A stretch of DNA of 64,000 bases from positions 1,116,001 to 1,180,000 of the forward strand of contig NZ_QHHQ01000001.1 of NCBI RefSeq assembly GCF_003258595.1, written 5' to 3'. Positions 17,465 to 29,090 of the stretch are shown in pieces. The notes below the pieces were generated by a model. The model searched no databases. It had not been told where the DNA came from and saw nothing but the letters and a program-made list of their open reading frames with translations. This stretch comes from Acuticoccus sediminis (GTDB taxonomy: Bacteria > Pseudomonadota > Alphaproteobacteria > Rhizobiales > Amorphaceae). How positions within the stretch are numbered: the first letter of the stretch is position 1; each line of letters begins with the position of its first letter. The position numbers and the translations under genes are program-made.

Positions 17465-18709
17465 ATGGCAACGCTCGGAAGTCTCGGCTCATTGGGGAGC
17501 CTCGGTTCACTCGGCAGTCTCGGTTCACTCGGATCCCTCGGAAGCCTGGGTTCGCTCGGCAGCCTCGGCTCGCTGGGAAGCCTCGGATCGCTCGGCAGCC
17601 TCGCCGGCAGCTACGACAGCGGCTCGACCGCCGAAGCGCTGATCTGGACCCACGACGGCATCGCCGGCCCCTGGTCGCCGCCCACCGCGGACCCCATGCC
17701 GCTCGACGACGAGAACGGCACGACGAGCGACTGGGTGCAGCAGCTCGACCGGCTGTCGCCGGCGATCATCGCCTCCCTCGTCGACTTCGAGCTCGTCTCG
17801 CGGCTCGGCTTCACGGTGGAGGCGGACGGAATGGCGGTGCGCCACCTGGAGACGGCGGCGCCGGCCTACCACACGCTTTTCAAGATCCGGCGGCCGACGA
17901 TTTCGATCTTCAAGGACCAGCTCAACTACCTCGCGACCTACGCGGACCTTCGCCAGGACCGCGCCGCGGAGATCCTGACGCAGCTCTCGCCGCCCTTGGC
18001 CTTCCTCAGCGCGATCGCCTACATCCATCCGGACCGGACGCCGCGGACGATCCAGCTCATCGCCGCGGCGCTCCGGCTGGCGAACGTCGTGGAGATGCGG
18101 GTCAAGACCGCGCTCGCCTGCAAGCGGCCGCTGGAGTTCTCGTCGCAGGTCCAGCCGATGATCCTCACGCCGACCCACGGCTCGTTCCCGAGCGGGCACT
18201 CGTGCGAGTCCTTCCTGCTGGCCTTCGTCCTCTACAAGCTGATCACGTCGTCGACGAACAACCCGCAGTTCGCCGGGACGAGCGCCGAGAACTGGAGCCG
18301 CAAGCTGCTGCAGCTCGCCGCGCGCATCGCCATCAACCGCACCGTCGCAGGGGTGCACTTCCCCGCCGACAGCGCGGCCGGGTGCGTCCTCGGGCTCACG
18401 CTCGGCAACTACTTCGTGAAGCGGGTGCAGCCGAACTCCGGGGTGAACGTCAGCGCCGACGCCTACCTGTTCGACGGCACGAGGTTCCCCCTTCGCGCGG
18501 AGGAGAATCCGGGTGCCGGGATCTTCGCCGACTTCGTCTGGTGGCAGTACTTCGACGTGGCCGCCGGGGCGCAGCGGGCGCAGACGCCGCTCGGCGTGGC
18601 GACGCCGTTCGTGGAGCGGACGGGCTCGTTCGCGCTCCAGAATTCCGAGCGGTCGCCGATCCTGACCTGGCTGTGGAACAAGGCCGTGGCCGAATGGGAC
18701 ACGCCCTGA
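17465..18709 (+). CDS. PAP2/vanadium-haloperoxidase-fold protein with N-terminal (LGS) repeat tract
   Basis: 414 residues. After MAT, residues 4-45 are fourteen uninterrupted Leu-Gly-Ser triplets; the rest is a PAP2/haloperoxidase domain. The three phosphatase/vanadate motifs are present: K-x6-RP at K214-P222, PSGH at 242-245 and R292-x5-H298-x3-D302. The acid-base and nucleophile histidines are therefore both retained, so it may be a phosphatase or a vanadium-dependent haloperoxidase. There is no obvious multi-helix membrane region, which favours a soluble enzyme of the haloperoxidase type. It sits between the cyclase and S8 protease genes (26- and 28-nt gaps), clearly one operon. The LGS tract could act as an assembly, anchoring or export tag; unknown. 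Confidence 0.85.
   Translation: MATLGSLGSLGSLGSLGSLGSLGSLGSLGSLGSLGSLGSLGSLGSLAGSYDSGSTAEALIWTHDGIAGPWSPPTADPMPLDDENGTTSDWVQQLDRLSPAIIASLVDFELVSRLGFTVEADGMAVRHLETAAPAYHTLFKIRRPTISIFKDQLNYLATYADLRQDRAAEILTQLSPPLAFLSAIAYIHPDRTPRTIQLIAAALRLANVVEMRVKTALACKRPLEFSSQVQPMILTPTHGSFPSGHSCESFLLAFVLYKLITSSTNNPQFAGTSAENWSRKLLQLAARIAINRTVAGVHFPADSAAGCVLGLTLGNYFVKRVQPNSGVNVSADAYLFDGTRFPLRAEENPGAGIFADFVWWQYFDVAAGAQRAQTPLGVATPFVERTGSFALQNSERSPILTWLWNKAVAEWDTP
17474..17599 (+). repeat. (LGS)14-coding tract
   Basis: Fourteen consecutive 9-nt units coding Leu-Gly-Ser at the 5' end of the PAP2 gene. The units are not identical: Leu is CTC, CTG or TTG, Gly is GGA, GGC, GGG or GGT, and Ser is AGT, AGC, TCA, TCG or TCC. 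This synonymous scatter argues that the amino-acid repeat is maintained by selection and is not a fresh slippage product. Confidence 0.9.
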
Positions 18710-18737
18710 GCCGGCGGATGCGAGAGGAGGGCAGGCC

Positions 18738-21080
18738 ATGGCCGAAGACCGCTACGACATCCCGCTCGGCGACCCGTATCTGCGCTGGCTGATCGGTCCC
18801 GGGCTGATCGCCGCGCGCGGCGGGTTCGTGGATCCCCGGAACGAGGAGATCCGTACGCCCGTGCTGATCGGGTTCAGGGACACCACCATCGAGGCGATCG
18901 AGCAGGGCCTCGACTTCGCGGAGGACGGGGAGAACGGGGCGGCCTGGCGCGACGGCCTCGCCATCCCCGCATTCCTCAAGTCGTTCAACGACCTCACCAA
19001 GCGGCTCCGCCCGGACAGTGACGATCCGCGCGGCCTGTTGGAGAAGGCCGGCGTTGTCATGGGCTTCGCCAGCGACAGCGCGCTCGCGGCGTACCAGAGG
19101 GAGGCCGAGGCACGGTCGGACAACTCGTTCGTGCCGCAGCGCATTTTCAGCGTGGCTCCGGGGCCGGCGATCGATCCGGACCGCACGGGCGACACCGAGG
19201 ACGTCGGCAACTTCGCCGACCCCTGGAGGAACATCGACGTCGCCCTCACCGAGCGGCTGCTGGTGCCGTTCTACAAGGAGGTCGGCGGCGGCGAGGACCT
19301 TTCGTTCCTGCGGCGCGCGCAGAACACGGCGCTTTTCGGCCAGTCCACCGTCGTCGCCGTGATCGACGACGCGGTCGCCTACGCCAACTCGCGGTTCGAG
19401 GCGTTCGACCCGGTGACGAGCGCGTTCCGCACGTCCGTCTCCTCCGCCTGGATCCAGAGGGACCCGGCCGGGCTGATGTTCGACCGGGCGGGCATCGACG
19501 GCCAGCTGGCGGCGGTCGCCGCGGCCGGGATGTCGGCGGACGACGAGGCCGTCTACCGGCGCGCCGGCGTTCTCGACTTCGGCCGCCTGGACCGCCATTC
19601 GCTCGCCTACCGCGCCAGCCACGGCACCGCGGTGCTCGACCTCGCCAACGGTGCGCCGGCGGGGGACATGGCGGAGCTCGCCACGCGGAACCTGAAGGTG
19701 GTCCAGCTGCCGCTCGAGGTCATCCGCGACACCTCGCTGTCGCGCCTCGACGCGTACGTCTTCCCCGGCTTCATCTACCTGCTCTTCAACGTCGTGATCG
19801 AGACGCTGATGGCGAAGTTCCCGAACTTCCCGCTGGTGGACGAGGAGGTCGAAATCACCGTTCTGCCGATGGTGGTGAACATGTCCATCGGCAACACCGC
19901 CGGGCCGCACGACGGCGGCAGCGTGCTGGAGCGGGGGTTCGACTTCATCCTGCGCTGGTGGAACGACTTCGTTGCGCCGCTCGCGCTGACCCTGCCGTCC
20001 GGCAACAGCCACCTCGCCCGGATCCACGCGGGGGCGACGCTGAGGGGGGTGCCAGGCACGGCGTCCGCGGCGCGGGTGTTCGACTGGCAGGTCCAGCCGG
20101 ACGACAAGACCGAGAGCGCCATCGAGATCTGGCTCCCGCCGATCGACGACCCGTTCGCGCCGCCCGCGCCGCGCGTCCGGGTGAAGGCCCTGCCGCCGGG
20201 CAAGCCGGACGGCGCTGCGGGGTTCGACTGGGTCACGGAGTTCGATGCGGCGGCGTTCGTGCAGCCGTTCGGGGCGATCGACAACGCATGGCTCTCGGTC
20301 ACGTACAGCTTCAATCCGCTGGACCGGCGCGGGGTCTTCATGGTGAACATCGCGCCGACGGCGTTCGCCAACCCGGACCTCGCCGGAACGCCGGACGTGT
20401 TCCTGGCGCCGCCCGGCCGCTGGCGCATCCTGATCGAGAAGGTGACGCCCGAGCCGGGCGATCTGCCGATCGAAGCCTGGGTCCAGCGGGACGATACGCC
20501 GTTCAACTTCCGACGCCTGGGCCGGCAGTCGTACTTCAACAATGCCTGCTATGAACGCTACGACGCGACCGGGCACCCCATCGAGGAGGATCCGCCGGAC
20601 GGGTGCGTGGTGCGCCGCTCCGGCAGCATGAGCGCGATCGCGACCGGCTGCCGGCCGGTCGTCGTCGGCGGGGCGGTCAGGACCGAGCCGGTGAACGGGA
20701 GCCGGGAGTTCGTCCTGGCGCGCTACTCCGCCGGAGGGCCGGCCTCCACCCCGCCGTGCCCCGACGAGCCGGAGCGCAAGGGACCCGACGTCGTCGCGAG
20801 GAGCGACGACTCGCGGGTGGCGCACGGGGTGCTGGCCGCAGGGACCGCGAGCGGCAGCACGGTCTCGGTCGGCGGGACGAGCATCGCGTCCCCCCAGGTC
20901 GCCAACGCGCTGGCCCGGATGGCGGATGCGGGCGTGCCGCCGAATCGGACCCAGATCCAGGCGGCGGCGGAGGCGGTCGTCGCCGGGCCGGTCGAGCGGG
21001 TGGGCGCCGGCATCGTACGCTCCGAGCACACCCCGTCCGCGACCCGTCCCCTGGTCCAGCGGCCGGGCCCGCCGGACTGA
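18738..21080 (+). CDS. Subtilisin-like S8 serine protease, large and leaderless
   Basis: 780 residues with a complete subtilase triad: D210 in VVAVIDDAVAYAN, H295 in YRASHGTAVLDLANG and S715 in GGTSIASPQVANA; the oxyanion Asn is likely in LTLPSGNSH near residue 423. The Asp-His distance (85 residues) and the large insertions between His and Ser are much longer than in secreted subtilisins. The 200 residues before the Asp have no signal peptide and no recognised prodomain, so it probably acts in the cytoplasm or is exported unconventionally. Last gene of the cyclase-PAP2-S8 operon. The substrate may be a partner protein of the cassette; unknown. Confidence 0.85.
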   Translation: MAEDRYDIPLGDPYLRWLIGPGLIAARGGFVDPRNEEIRTPVLIGFRDTTIEAIEQGLDFAEDGENGAAWRDGLAIPAFLKSFNDLTKRLRPDSDDPRGLLEKAGVVMGFASDSALAAYQREAEARSDNSFVPQRIFSVAPGPAIDPDRTGDTEDVGNFADPWRNIDVALTERLLVPFYKEVGGGEDLSFLRRAQNTALFGQSTVVAVIDDAVAYANSRFEAFDPVTSAFRTSVSSAWIQRDPAGLMFDRAGIDGQLAAVAAAGMSADDEAVYRRAGVLDFGRLDRHSLAYRASHGTAVLDLANGAPAGDMAELATRNLKVVQLPLEVIRDTSLSRLDAYVFPGFIYLLFNVVIETLMAKFPNFPLVDEEVEITVLPMVVNMSIGNTAGPHDGGSVLERGFDFILRWWNDFVAPLALTLPSGNSHLARIHAGATLRGVPGTASAARVFDWQVQPDDKTESAIEIWLPPIDDPFAPPAPRVRVKALPPGKPDGAAGFDWVTEFDAAAFVQPFGAIDNAWLSVTYSFNPLDRRGVFMVNIAPTAFANPDLAGTPDVFLAPPGRWRILIEKVTPEPGDLPIEAWVQRDDTPFNFRRLGRQSYFNNACYERYDATGHPIEEDPPDGCVVRRSGSMSAIATGCRPVVVGGAVRTEPVNGSREFVLARYSAGGPASTPPCPDEPERKGPDVVARSDDSRVAHGVLAAGTASGSTVSVGGTSIASPQVANALARMADAGVPPNRTQIQAAAEAVVAGPVERVGAGIVRSEHTPSATRPLVQRPGPPD

Positions 21081-21234
21081 TCCGCCGGCCCCACCGGCCG
21101 GCCGCCGCGGCGACAGCCCGTCTCGCGGCGGCCCGGCCCCTGGGCGTCGAAGCCGCCTCTGCGTGGCCGGCGTGGCGCGCACCGCCGGAGTGCCATCACA
21201 GCACCGCTGCAATCTCGGCTCGGCATCGCGAAAT

Positions 21235-21248
21235 TTGATTCCGGTCAA
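21235..21248. promoter_or_regulatory. FNR/FixK-type box upstream of hemN
   Basis: TTGAT-TCCG-GTCAA, a match to the palindromic TTGA(T/C)-N4-(A/G)TCAA consensus, 85 nt before the hemN GTG. hemN is a classical FNR/FixK target because it replaces the oxygen-dependent HemF when oxygen is low. Confidence 0.8.
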
Positions 21249-21333
21249 CGCAAGGGCGGCACGGCTCGGTTGTGGTGCGCTGCGCCGGGCAGGACGGACT
21301 GATGGTCGCCACTGCGGCAGATTGGAGGAATGT

Positions 21334-22686
21334 GTGGCAGCCGACCTGGCGAACTACATGACGATGGCGGTCCCGCGGTACACGAGCTACCCGACCGCCC
21401 CGCACTTCCACACCGGGATCGACGCGGACACCTACGCGAGCTGGCTCGCCCAGCTCGACGCGGACGCGCCGGTGTCGCTCTACCTGCACGTCCCGTTCTG
21501 CCGGCAGATCTGCTGGTACTGCGGTTGCAACATGAAGCTGGTCGGCGACCGCGAGGAGCCGCTGCGGGACTATGTCGACGTCCTCGACCGCGAGATCGCG
21601 CTCGTCGCCGGTGCGCTGCCCGCCCGGCTGAAGGTCTCCCACATCCACTGGGGCGGCGGCACGCCGACGGTGCTGAGCGGCGACGACCTGGCGAAGGTCA
21701 TGGCGACCCTGCACCGCCATTTCGACGTGCGGGGGGATGCCGAGGTGGCGATCGAGTGCGACCCCCGCACCTTCGACGCGGCGAAGGCGAACGCCCTCGG
21801 CGCCCTCGGCTTCAACCGCGCGAGCTTCGGCGTGCAGGAGTTCGATCCGCGGGTGCAGGCCGCGATCAACCGCATCCAGCCGCCGGCGATGGTGGCGGCG
21901 GCGGTCGAGGCGCTGACGGCGGCCGGGATCGAGCGCATCAACTTCGACCTCATCTACGGCCTTCCGCACCAGACGACGGAGATGCTCCTCGACACCGTGG
22001 CGCAATGCCTGGGGCTCGGGCCGAGCCGGATCGCGCTGTTCGGCTACGCGCACGTCCCCTGGGCGGCCAAGCGGCAGCGGATGATCGCCGCAGAGGCGTT
22101 GCCGGGCGCATCGGAACGGTTCCAGCAGGCGGAGCGTGCCGCCGAGGCGCTCGTCGCCGGCGGAATGGTCGCGGTGGGGATGGACCATTTCGCCTTCCCG
22201 GACGATCCGCTCGCCAAGGCGGTGCGGACCCGCCGCCTGCGGCGCAACTTCCAGGGCTACACGACCGACGAGGCGACGACGCTGATCGGCATGGGCTCCA
22301 CCTCGATCGGCCGCACGCCCTTCGGCTACGTGCAGAACGCCAGCGAGACCGGGGCCTGGGCCCGGGCCATCACGGAGGGGCGCCTCGCCGTCGCCAAGGG
22401 CGTCTGCCTCAGCGAGGACGACGTGCTGCGGGGCCGCGCGATCGAGGAGCTGATGTGCTTCGGCACGCTCGACATGGACGACCTCGCCCGCCGCTTCGAG
22501 GCGCAGCAGGACTGGGCGGACGACGCGCTCGCCTTCCTGCGACCGCTGGAGGCGGACGGGCTCGTCACCATCGACCATGGCCGCGTCACCGTGACGTCTG
22601 CGGGGCGGCCGTTCGTGCGCATCATCGCCAGCTCGTTCGACCGGTACATCACCCGTGGGCCGTGCCGCCACTCGGCGGCGGTATAG
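21334..22686 (+). CDS. hemN: Oxygen-independent coproporphyrinogen III oxidase
   Basis: Radical-SAM enzyme that decarboxylates coproporphyrinogen III to protoporphyrinogen IX without oxygen. 450 residues, the HemN length. The cluster-binding motif C56-x3-C60-x2-C63 is in [12 protein letters not shown], the next Cys being characteristic of true Hem[32 protein letters not shown] and [12 protein letters not shown] follow. The GTG start at 21334 is set by GGAGGA at 21324-21329 and by the conserved N-terminus; an in-frame upstream extension has no homologous look. An FNR/FixK box lies 85 nt upstream, indicating induction at low oxygen. It would supply haem, including for the FixL-like sensor encoded at 54.3-56.3 kb. 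Confidence 0.95.
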   Translation: MAADLANYMTMAVPRYTSYPTAPHFHTGIDADTYASWLAQLDADAPVSLYLHVPFCRQICWYCGCNMKLVGDREEPLRDYVDVLDREIALVAGALPARLKVSHIHWGGGTPTVLSGDDLAKVMATLHRHFDVRGDAEVAIECDPRTFDAAKANALGALGFNRASFGVQEFDPRVQAAINRIQPPAMVAAAVEALTAAGIERINFDLIYGLPHQTTEMLLDTVAQCLGLGPSRIALFGYAHVPWAAKRQRMIAAEALPGASERFQQAERAAEALVAGGMVAVGMDHFAFPDDPLAKAVRTRRLRRNFQGYTTDEATTLIGMGSTSIGRTPFGYVQNASETGAWARAITEGRLAVAKGVCLSEDDVLRGRAIEELMCFGTLDMDDLARRFEAQQDWADDALAFLRPLEADGLVTIDHGRVTVTSAGRPFVRIIASSFDRYITRGPCRHSAAV

Positions 22687-22940
22687 GCCTGTTCAGGCCC
22701 GGGGGCCGGAGCCGACGTCCGCGCGGCCCGAGCGTCCGTGGCCTATCCGGGACGCCGGGCCGATACCCCTTTGAGACTTGCGCGCGCGGCGGGGTCTGCC
22801 ACCCTGCCCGGTGCGGCGGCTGCGACCAAACGCGTCGCCGGGGCGGGGGGAGGCGGCTCTCCCCACAGGGTTTCGACATCCTCACTTGGAAGAACCGTGC
22901 CCCGGCGCTATTCCGGCGCTCCGCACCGACAGGAGGCACC

Positions 22941-25310
<2,370 letters not shown>

Positions 25311-25347
25311 GCATCGCCGCGCCGCACCACGGCCGGCGGGTGGCCGG

Positions 25348-26025
25348 GTGACCTTCCTGTTCGACGGGCCGGACGACGCTGCGACGACGGTCCTCCTCGC
25401 GCACGGGGCCGGCGCGGCGATGGACTCCGCCGCCATGACGGCCATGGCCGCCGCGCTCGGCGGGGCGGGCCTGCGCGTCGCGCGGTTCGAGTTCGCCTAC
25501 ATGGCCGCGCGCCGCGACGCGGGGCGGAAGCCACCGCCCCGCGCCGACAAGCTGCTTCCGGAGTACCGCGCGGCGGTGGCCGCGCTGGGCGCTCCGGGGC
25601 GGGTGATCATCGGCGGAAAGTCCATGGGCGGGCGCGTCGCCAGCCTGCTCGTGGACGAGCTGCATCAGGCGGGGCGCGCCGCGGGGCTCCTCTGCCTCGG
25701 CTACCCGTTCCACCCGCCGGGCAAGCCGGACCAGCTCCGCACCGAGCACCTCGCCACGCTGGGAACGCCGGCGCTGATCTGCCAGGGCACGCGCGACCCG
25801 CTGGGCACGCGCGAGGAGGTCTCCACCTACACCCTGTCGAGCGCCATCGAGATCCTGTGGCTCGAGGACGGGGACCACGACCTGAAGCCGCGCAAGCGCG
25901 TGACCGGCCTCACCGCGGCCGACCACCTCGCGACCGTCGCGGGCACCGTCGCGGCATGGGCGGCGCGCCTCCCGCAGGGCGCGGACCGCTCGGCCCGAAC
26001 GGACGCGCCTGGCCTCAGGCGGTGA
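25348..26025 (+). CDS. KANL3/Tex30-like alpha/beta hydrolase
   Basis: 225-residue alpha/beta hydrolase of the dienelactone-hydrolase/KANL3-Tex30 type: VLLAHGAGAAMDS oxyanion loop, nucleophile elbow GGKSMGGRVAS, Asp in QGTRDPLGT and His in LEDGDHDLKP. Substrate unknown. It starts with GTG 37 nt after tex. The 3' end overlaps the convergent monooxygenase gene by 11 nt. Confidence 0.85.
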   Translation: MTFLFDGPDDAATTVLLAHGAGAAMDSAAMTAMAAALGGAGLRVARFEFAYMAARRDAGRKPPPRADKLLPEYRAAVAALGAPGRVIIGGKSMGGRVASLLVDELHQAGRAAGLLCLGYPFHPPGKPDQLRTEHLATLGTPALICQGTRDPLGTREEVSTYTLSSAIEILWLEDGDHDLKPRKRVTGLTAADHLATVAGTVAAWAARLPQGADRSARTDAPGLRR

Positions 26026-27490
26026 CCGTCGGGGTGCCCGGGGCGACGCGGGCGTCGAGCTCGTCGCCCTGGATCTCCACCTCGCTGTAGCCGGTGATGC
26101 GGGCCATCTGGGCGTCGTAGTCCTCGAGGAAGAAGTTGCGGGCGATGCCCTCGGCGAGGCGCCGCGCACCGTCGCCGACGCCCGGGATATCGCCGGAGAT
26201 TAGCCCGAGGCTCGCCATCGCGGCGATGTTGAAGGAGTGGACGCGGCTCACCCAGGCGTCGCCCTCCAGGCGGGGGCGGAAGGTGAAGTCGTCGCACACG
26301 TCCGGGTGCCGGGCGAACTGGCCGACCACCTCCGGCGGGAGGTCGAGGTCGCTCATGAGCACCACGTGGCCATCGAGCGCGACCAGCTCCGGCCGCCCGC
26401 CGAGGTCGACCTTGAACCCCGTGCCGAGGATCACCTTGTCGACCGTGAGCCGTTCGCCGCCGAGGTCGAGCACGATCCGCGACCCGCTCGCGTCGACGCC
26501 GCGCACCGATGTTCCCGGGTGGAAATGGAAACGGCGGTCGTGCGCGATGCGGGCCACCGAGTCGGCCGGCGGCGCGACCGCCACCTCGAAGGCCGCGTTG
26601 AGGAGGGCCAGCCGCTCCGCCGGCGGCAGGGCCGGCATGCCGAAGGTGAAGCCGGCGTGGACCATGGTCTTGAAGCGATTGTACGTTGCGAGCTTCGGCC
26701 GGCGCATCAGCATGTGGACCGACCCGGCCCCGGCCTCCAGCGCCGTCGCCGCATTGTCGAAGGCCGAGGCGGACGCGCCGATCACAGCGACGTCCCGGCC
26801 CGCGAGCGCCTCGAAGTCGATCGCCTCGACGGTGTGCTGGAACCGCGCGTCGCCGGCCGGCACCCAGCCCGGCATCGCCGGTCCGCCGAGCCCGTCGCGC
26901 CCGGTCGCGAGCACGAGCCGCCGAGCCCTGATCCGCTGCGCTGCGCCGCCGCGGGTCACCGCGACCTCGACGCCGGTCTCGGTCGGCGCGATGGCTGTGA
27001 GGGCGCAGCCGTTCTCGACCGGAAGCTCCAGCGCCTCGCGGAACCAGACCAGATAGTCCTGCCACATGCCGCGCGGGATCTTGCCGAGGCCGGCCCAGGC
27101 GGCGGAGCCGTAGAGCGCCTCGTGGTAGGCGCGGAAGGTGAGGGCGGGGATGTCCTGCGCCGGGCCGACGAGGTGATTGGGCGAGCGCAGCGTCTTCATC
27201 CGCGCGTAGGTCACCCACGGGCCCTCGAGCCCCGCCGGGGCGGCGTCGATCACGGCGTGGTTGCGGATCCCGGCCTTGTTGAGCGCGAAGCTGGCCGCGA
27301 GCCCCATCTGGCCGCCGCCCACGACGAGGACGTCGAGCTCGCCGGGACGCGCCGGCAGCCAGTTCTCGGGCGGATAGTTGATGAAGGAGAGATCCCGGCG
27401 AAGCTCGGCCGTGTGCCGGTCGAGACCGACGGGACCGTCCTCGCGGCGCGAATCCCCGGATCCCGGATCGGCAGTGGCGTGGTTCGTCAT
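26015..27490 (-). CDS. Flavin-containing monooxygenase-like NAD(P)-binding protein
   Basis: 491-residue flavoprotein with an FAD site VLVVGGGQMGLAASFALNKAG and a second nucleotide site VAVIGASASAFDNAATALEAG, the arrangement of FMO/Baeyer-Villiger type oxygenases, and the ATG-like LVLATGRDGLGG. It begins at the ATG at 27490 behind AGAGG; a 28-residue upstream extension is not conserved-looking. Substrate unknown. It is separated by 199 nt from the upstream Old Yellow Enzyme gene on the same strand. Confidence 0.85.
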   Translation of the reverse strand: MTNHATADPGSGDSRREDGPVGLDRHTAELRRDLSFINYPPENWLPARPGELDVLVVGGGQMGLAASFALNKAGIRNHAVIDAAPAGLEGPWVTYARMKTLRSPNHLVGPAQDIPALTFRAYHEALYGSAAWAGLGKIPRGMWQDYLVWFREALELPVENGCALTAIAPTETGVEVAVTRGGAAQRIRARRLVLATGRDGLGGPAMPGWVPAGDARFQHTVEAIDFEALAGRDVAVIGASASAFDNAATALEAGAGSVHMLMRRPKLATYNRFKTMVHAGFTFGMPALPPAERLALLNAAFEVAVAPPADSVARIAHDRRFHFHPGTSVRGVDASGSRIVLDLGGERLTVDKVILGTGFKVDLGGRPELVALDGHVVLMSDLDLPPEVVGQFARHPDVCDDFTFRPRLEGDAWVSRVHSFNIAAMASLGLISGDIPGVGDGARRLAEGIARNFFLEDYDAQMARITGYSEVEIQGDELDARVAPGTPTVTA

Positions 27491-27689
27491 GGAGGCCTCT
27501 TCGTCGTCTTCTGGCCCCGTGGGGGAGGCGCTGCGGGGGGCGGCGCGGCCGAGGCACGCGCCATTAAACCCCAATTGTTAGCGCAACGCCTCTCCGCGTG
27601 CCCTCCCGCTGCGCGAAAGGGACCTATGCAATCGCGATCGGCGGGCTCCGGACGGCATCGCGCCCCGGCCGGCGTTCGCCGCTCGCCTG

Positions 27690-28799
27690 TCAGTCGGCGG
27701 GCTCCGCGAAGAGCTCCTTGTAACGGCGCGGCTGGGACCTGAGGTACTGGTTGGCGACGCGGATCTTCACCCCGAGGTGGGCCGCCGCATGCCAGGGCCA
27801 GCGCGGATCGTAGAGGATGCCGCGGGCGAGGGCGATCATGTCCGCGTCGCCGGTCGCGACGATCGCCTCGGCCTGGTCGTAGTCGGTGATGAGGCCCACC
27901 GCGACGACGGGCACCTTCACCGCCTGCTTGACCGCCCGCGCCAGCGGGACCTGATAGTTCGGCCCGATCGGGATCTGCTGATTCGGCGAGATGCCGCCGC
28001 TCGACACGTGGATCGCGTCGCAGCCGCGCGCCTCGAGCGCGACGGCGAGCGCCACCGCGTCGTCCACGCTCCAGCCGCCGTCCATCCAGTCCGAACCGGA
28101 GATGCGGACCGTCACGGGACGATCGGCCGGGAAGTTCGCGCGCACGACGTCGAAGATCTCCAGCGGGAAGCGCATCCGGTTCTCCCGGCTGCCGCCGTAG
28201 TCGTCCGTGCGCTGGTTGGAGAGCGGGGAGAGGAACGCGTTGAGGAGGTAGCCGTGCGCGGCGTGGATCTGCACCGCGTCGATGCCGAGCCGTGCGGCCC
28301 GGCGCGCCGCATCGGCGAAGCCGTCGCGGATGCGCTGGAGGCCGGCCTCGTCGAGCGCGATCGGCGGGACGTCGTCCGGCATGTTCGGGATCGCCGAGGG
28401 GCCGAAGGTCTGCCAGCCGTTCGGCTTGTCCGGGTGGATCTGCCGGCCGCCCTTCCACGGCACCTCGTGCGAGGCCTTGCGCCCGGCGTGGGCCAGCTGG
28501 ATGGCGATGGGCATGCTGGACCACTTCCGCACGCCGTCGAGGACGCGCTTCATCGCCGCCTCGGTGCGGTCGTCCCACAGGCCGACGTCGCCGTAGCTGA
28601 TGCGCCCCTCCGGCACGACCGCCGTCGCCTCGATGGTGAGGACGGCGGCGGCGGACATCGCGAGGTTGCCGAGGTGGATGAGGTGCCAGTCGGTCATCTC
28701 GCCATCGGTCGCCGAGTAGGTGCACATCGGCGCGATCACGATCCGGTTGGCAAGGGTCTTCGATCCGATGGTGATCGGACTGAAAAGGACGGACGGCAT
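27690..28799 (-). CDS. NADH:flavin oxidoreductase, Old Yellow Enzyme (YqjM-like)
   Basis: 369-residue TIM-barrel FMN enzyme reducing activated C=C bonds. YqjM-type features: N-terminal LFSPITIGSKTLANRIVIAPMCTYSA with the redox Cys, IQLAHAGRKAS with the substrate-binding His, IHAAHGYLLNAFLSPLSNQRTDDYGGSRENRMRFPLEI and the C-terminal FMN phosphate site MIALARGILYDPRWPWHAA. The start at 28799 gives the standard family N-terminus. It may act in electrophile or xenobiotic detoxification. Confidence 0.92.
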   Translation of the reverse strand: MPSVLFSPITIGSKTLANRIVIAPMCTYSATDGEMTDWHLIHLGNLAMSAAAVLTIEATAVVPEGRISYGDVGLWDDRTEAAMKRVLDGVRKWSSMPIAIQLAHAGRKASHEVPWKGGRQIHPDKPNGWQTFGPSAIPNMPDDVPPIALDEAGLQRIRDGFADAARRAARLGIDAVQIHAAHGYLLNAFLSPLSNQRTDDYGGSRENRMRFPLEIFDVVRANFPADRPVTVRISGSDWMDGGWSVDDAVALAVALEARGCDAIHVSSGGISPNQQIPIGPNYQVPLARAVKQAVKVPVVAVGLITDYDQAEAIVATGDADMIALARGILYDPRWPWHAAAHLGVKIRVANQYLRSQPRRYKELFAEPAD

Positions 28800-29021
28800 C
28801 GAGAACTCCTGTCTTTCCGGATCGTTTCGCCGCGCCAGATGGCCACGGTCAAGTCGATCAGCCTGACATAAATTAACGACCTGCGCGCGGCGGCGTGAGA
28901 CCCCACGGGCAATTTGCCGTTCGGGATCGACAAGTCGCATGCGGAATGTCCCGTCGCCGCCGGTTGGAGCGCTCTCCGGCCCGATGGCGGCCTTCCCGTC
29001 AGGCGGCCGGCGTCGGTGGAA

Positions 29022-29035
29022 TTGACGATTGTCAA
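29022..29035. promoter_or_regulatory. FNR/FixK-type box upstream of the groEL paralog
   Basis: TTGAC-GATT-GTCAA, a perfect palindromic pair of half-sites, 55 nt before the ATG at 29091. It lies in the 291-bp gap between the divergent Old Yellow Enzyme and chaperonin genes; it is 222 nt from the former, so the chaperonin operon is the likely target. Confidence 0.8.
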
Positions 29036-29090
29036 CGCCTCGCAGGCCCATCCCGCCAAGGACTGAAGGGTGGAGTTCGGGGGCCGTCCG

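Noticed and set aside
22686-22700. Terminator after hemN (GGCCTG-TT-CAGGCC)
   Set aside because: The loop is too small, there is no T-run, and it cannot be distinguished from chance in GC-rich DNA.
21330-22940. Extension of tex upstream through hemN in another frame
   Set aside because: The 1326-residue frame overlaps hemN out of frame; the AGGAGG-preceded GTG at 22941 gives a normal Tex N-terminus.
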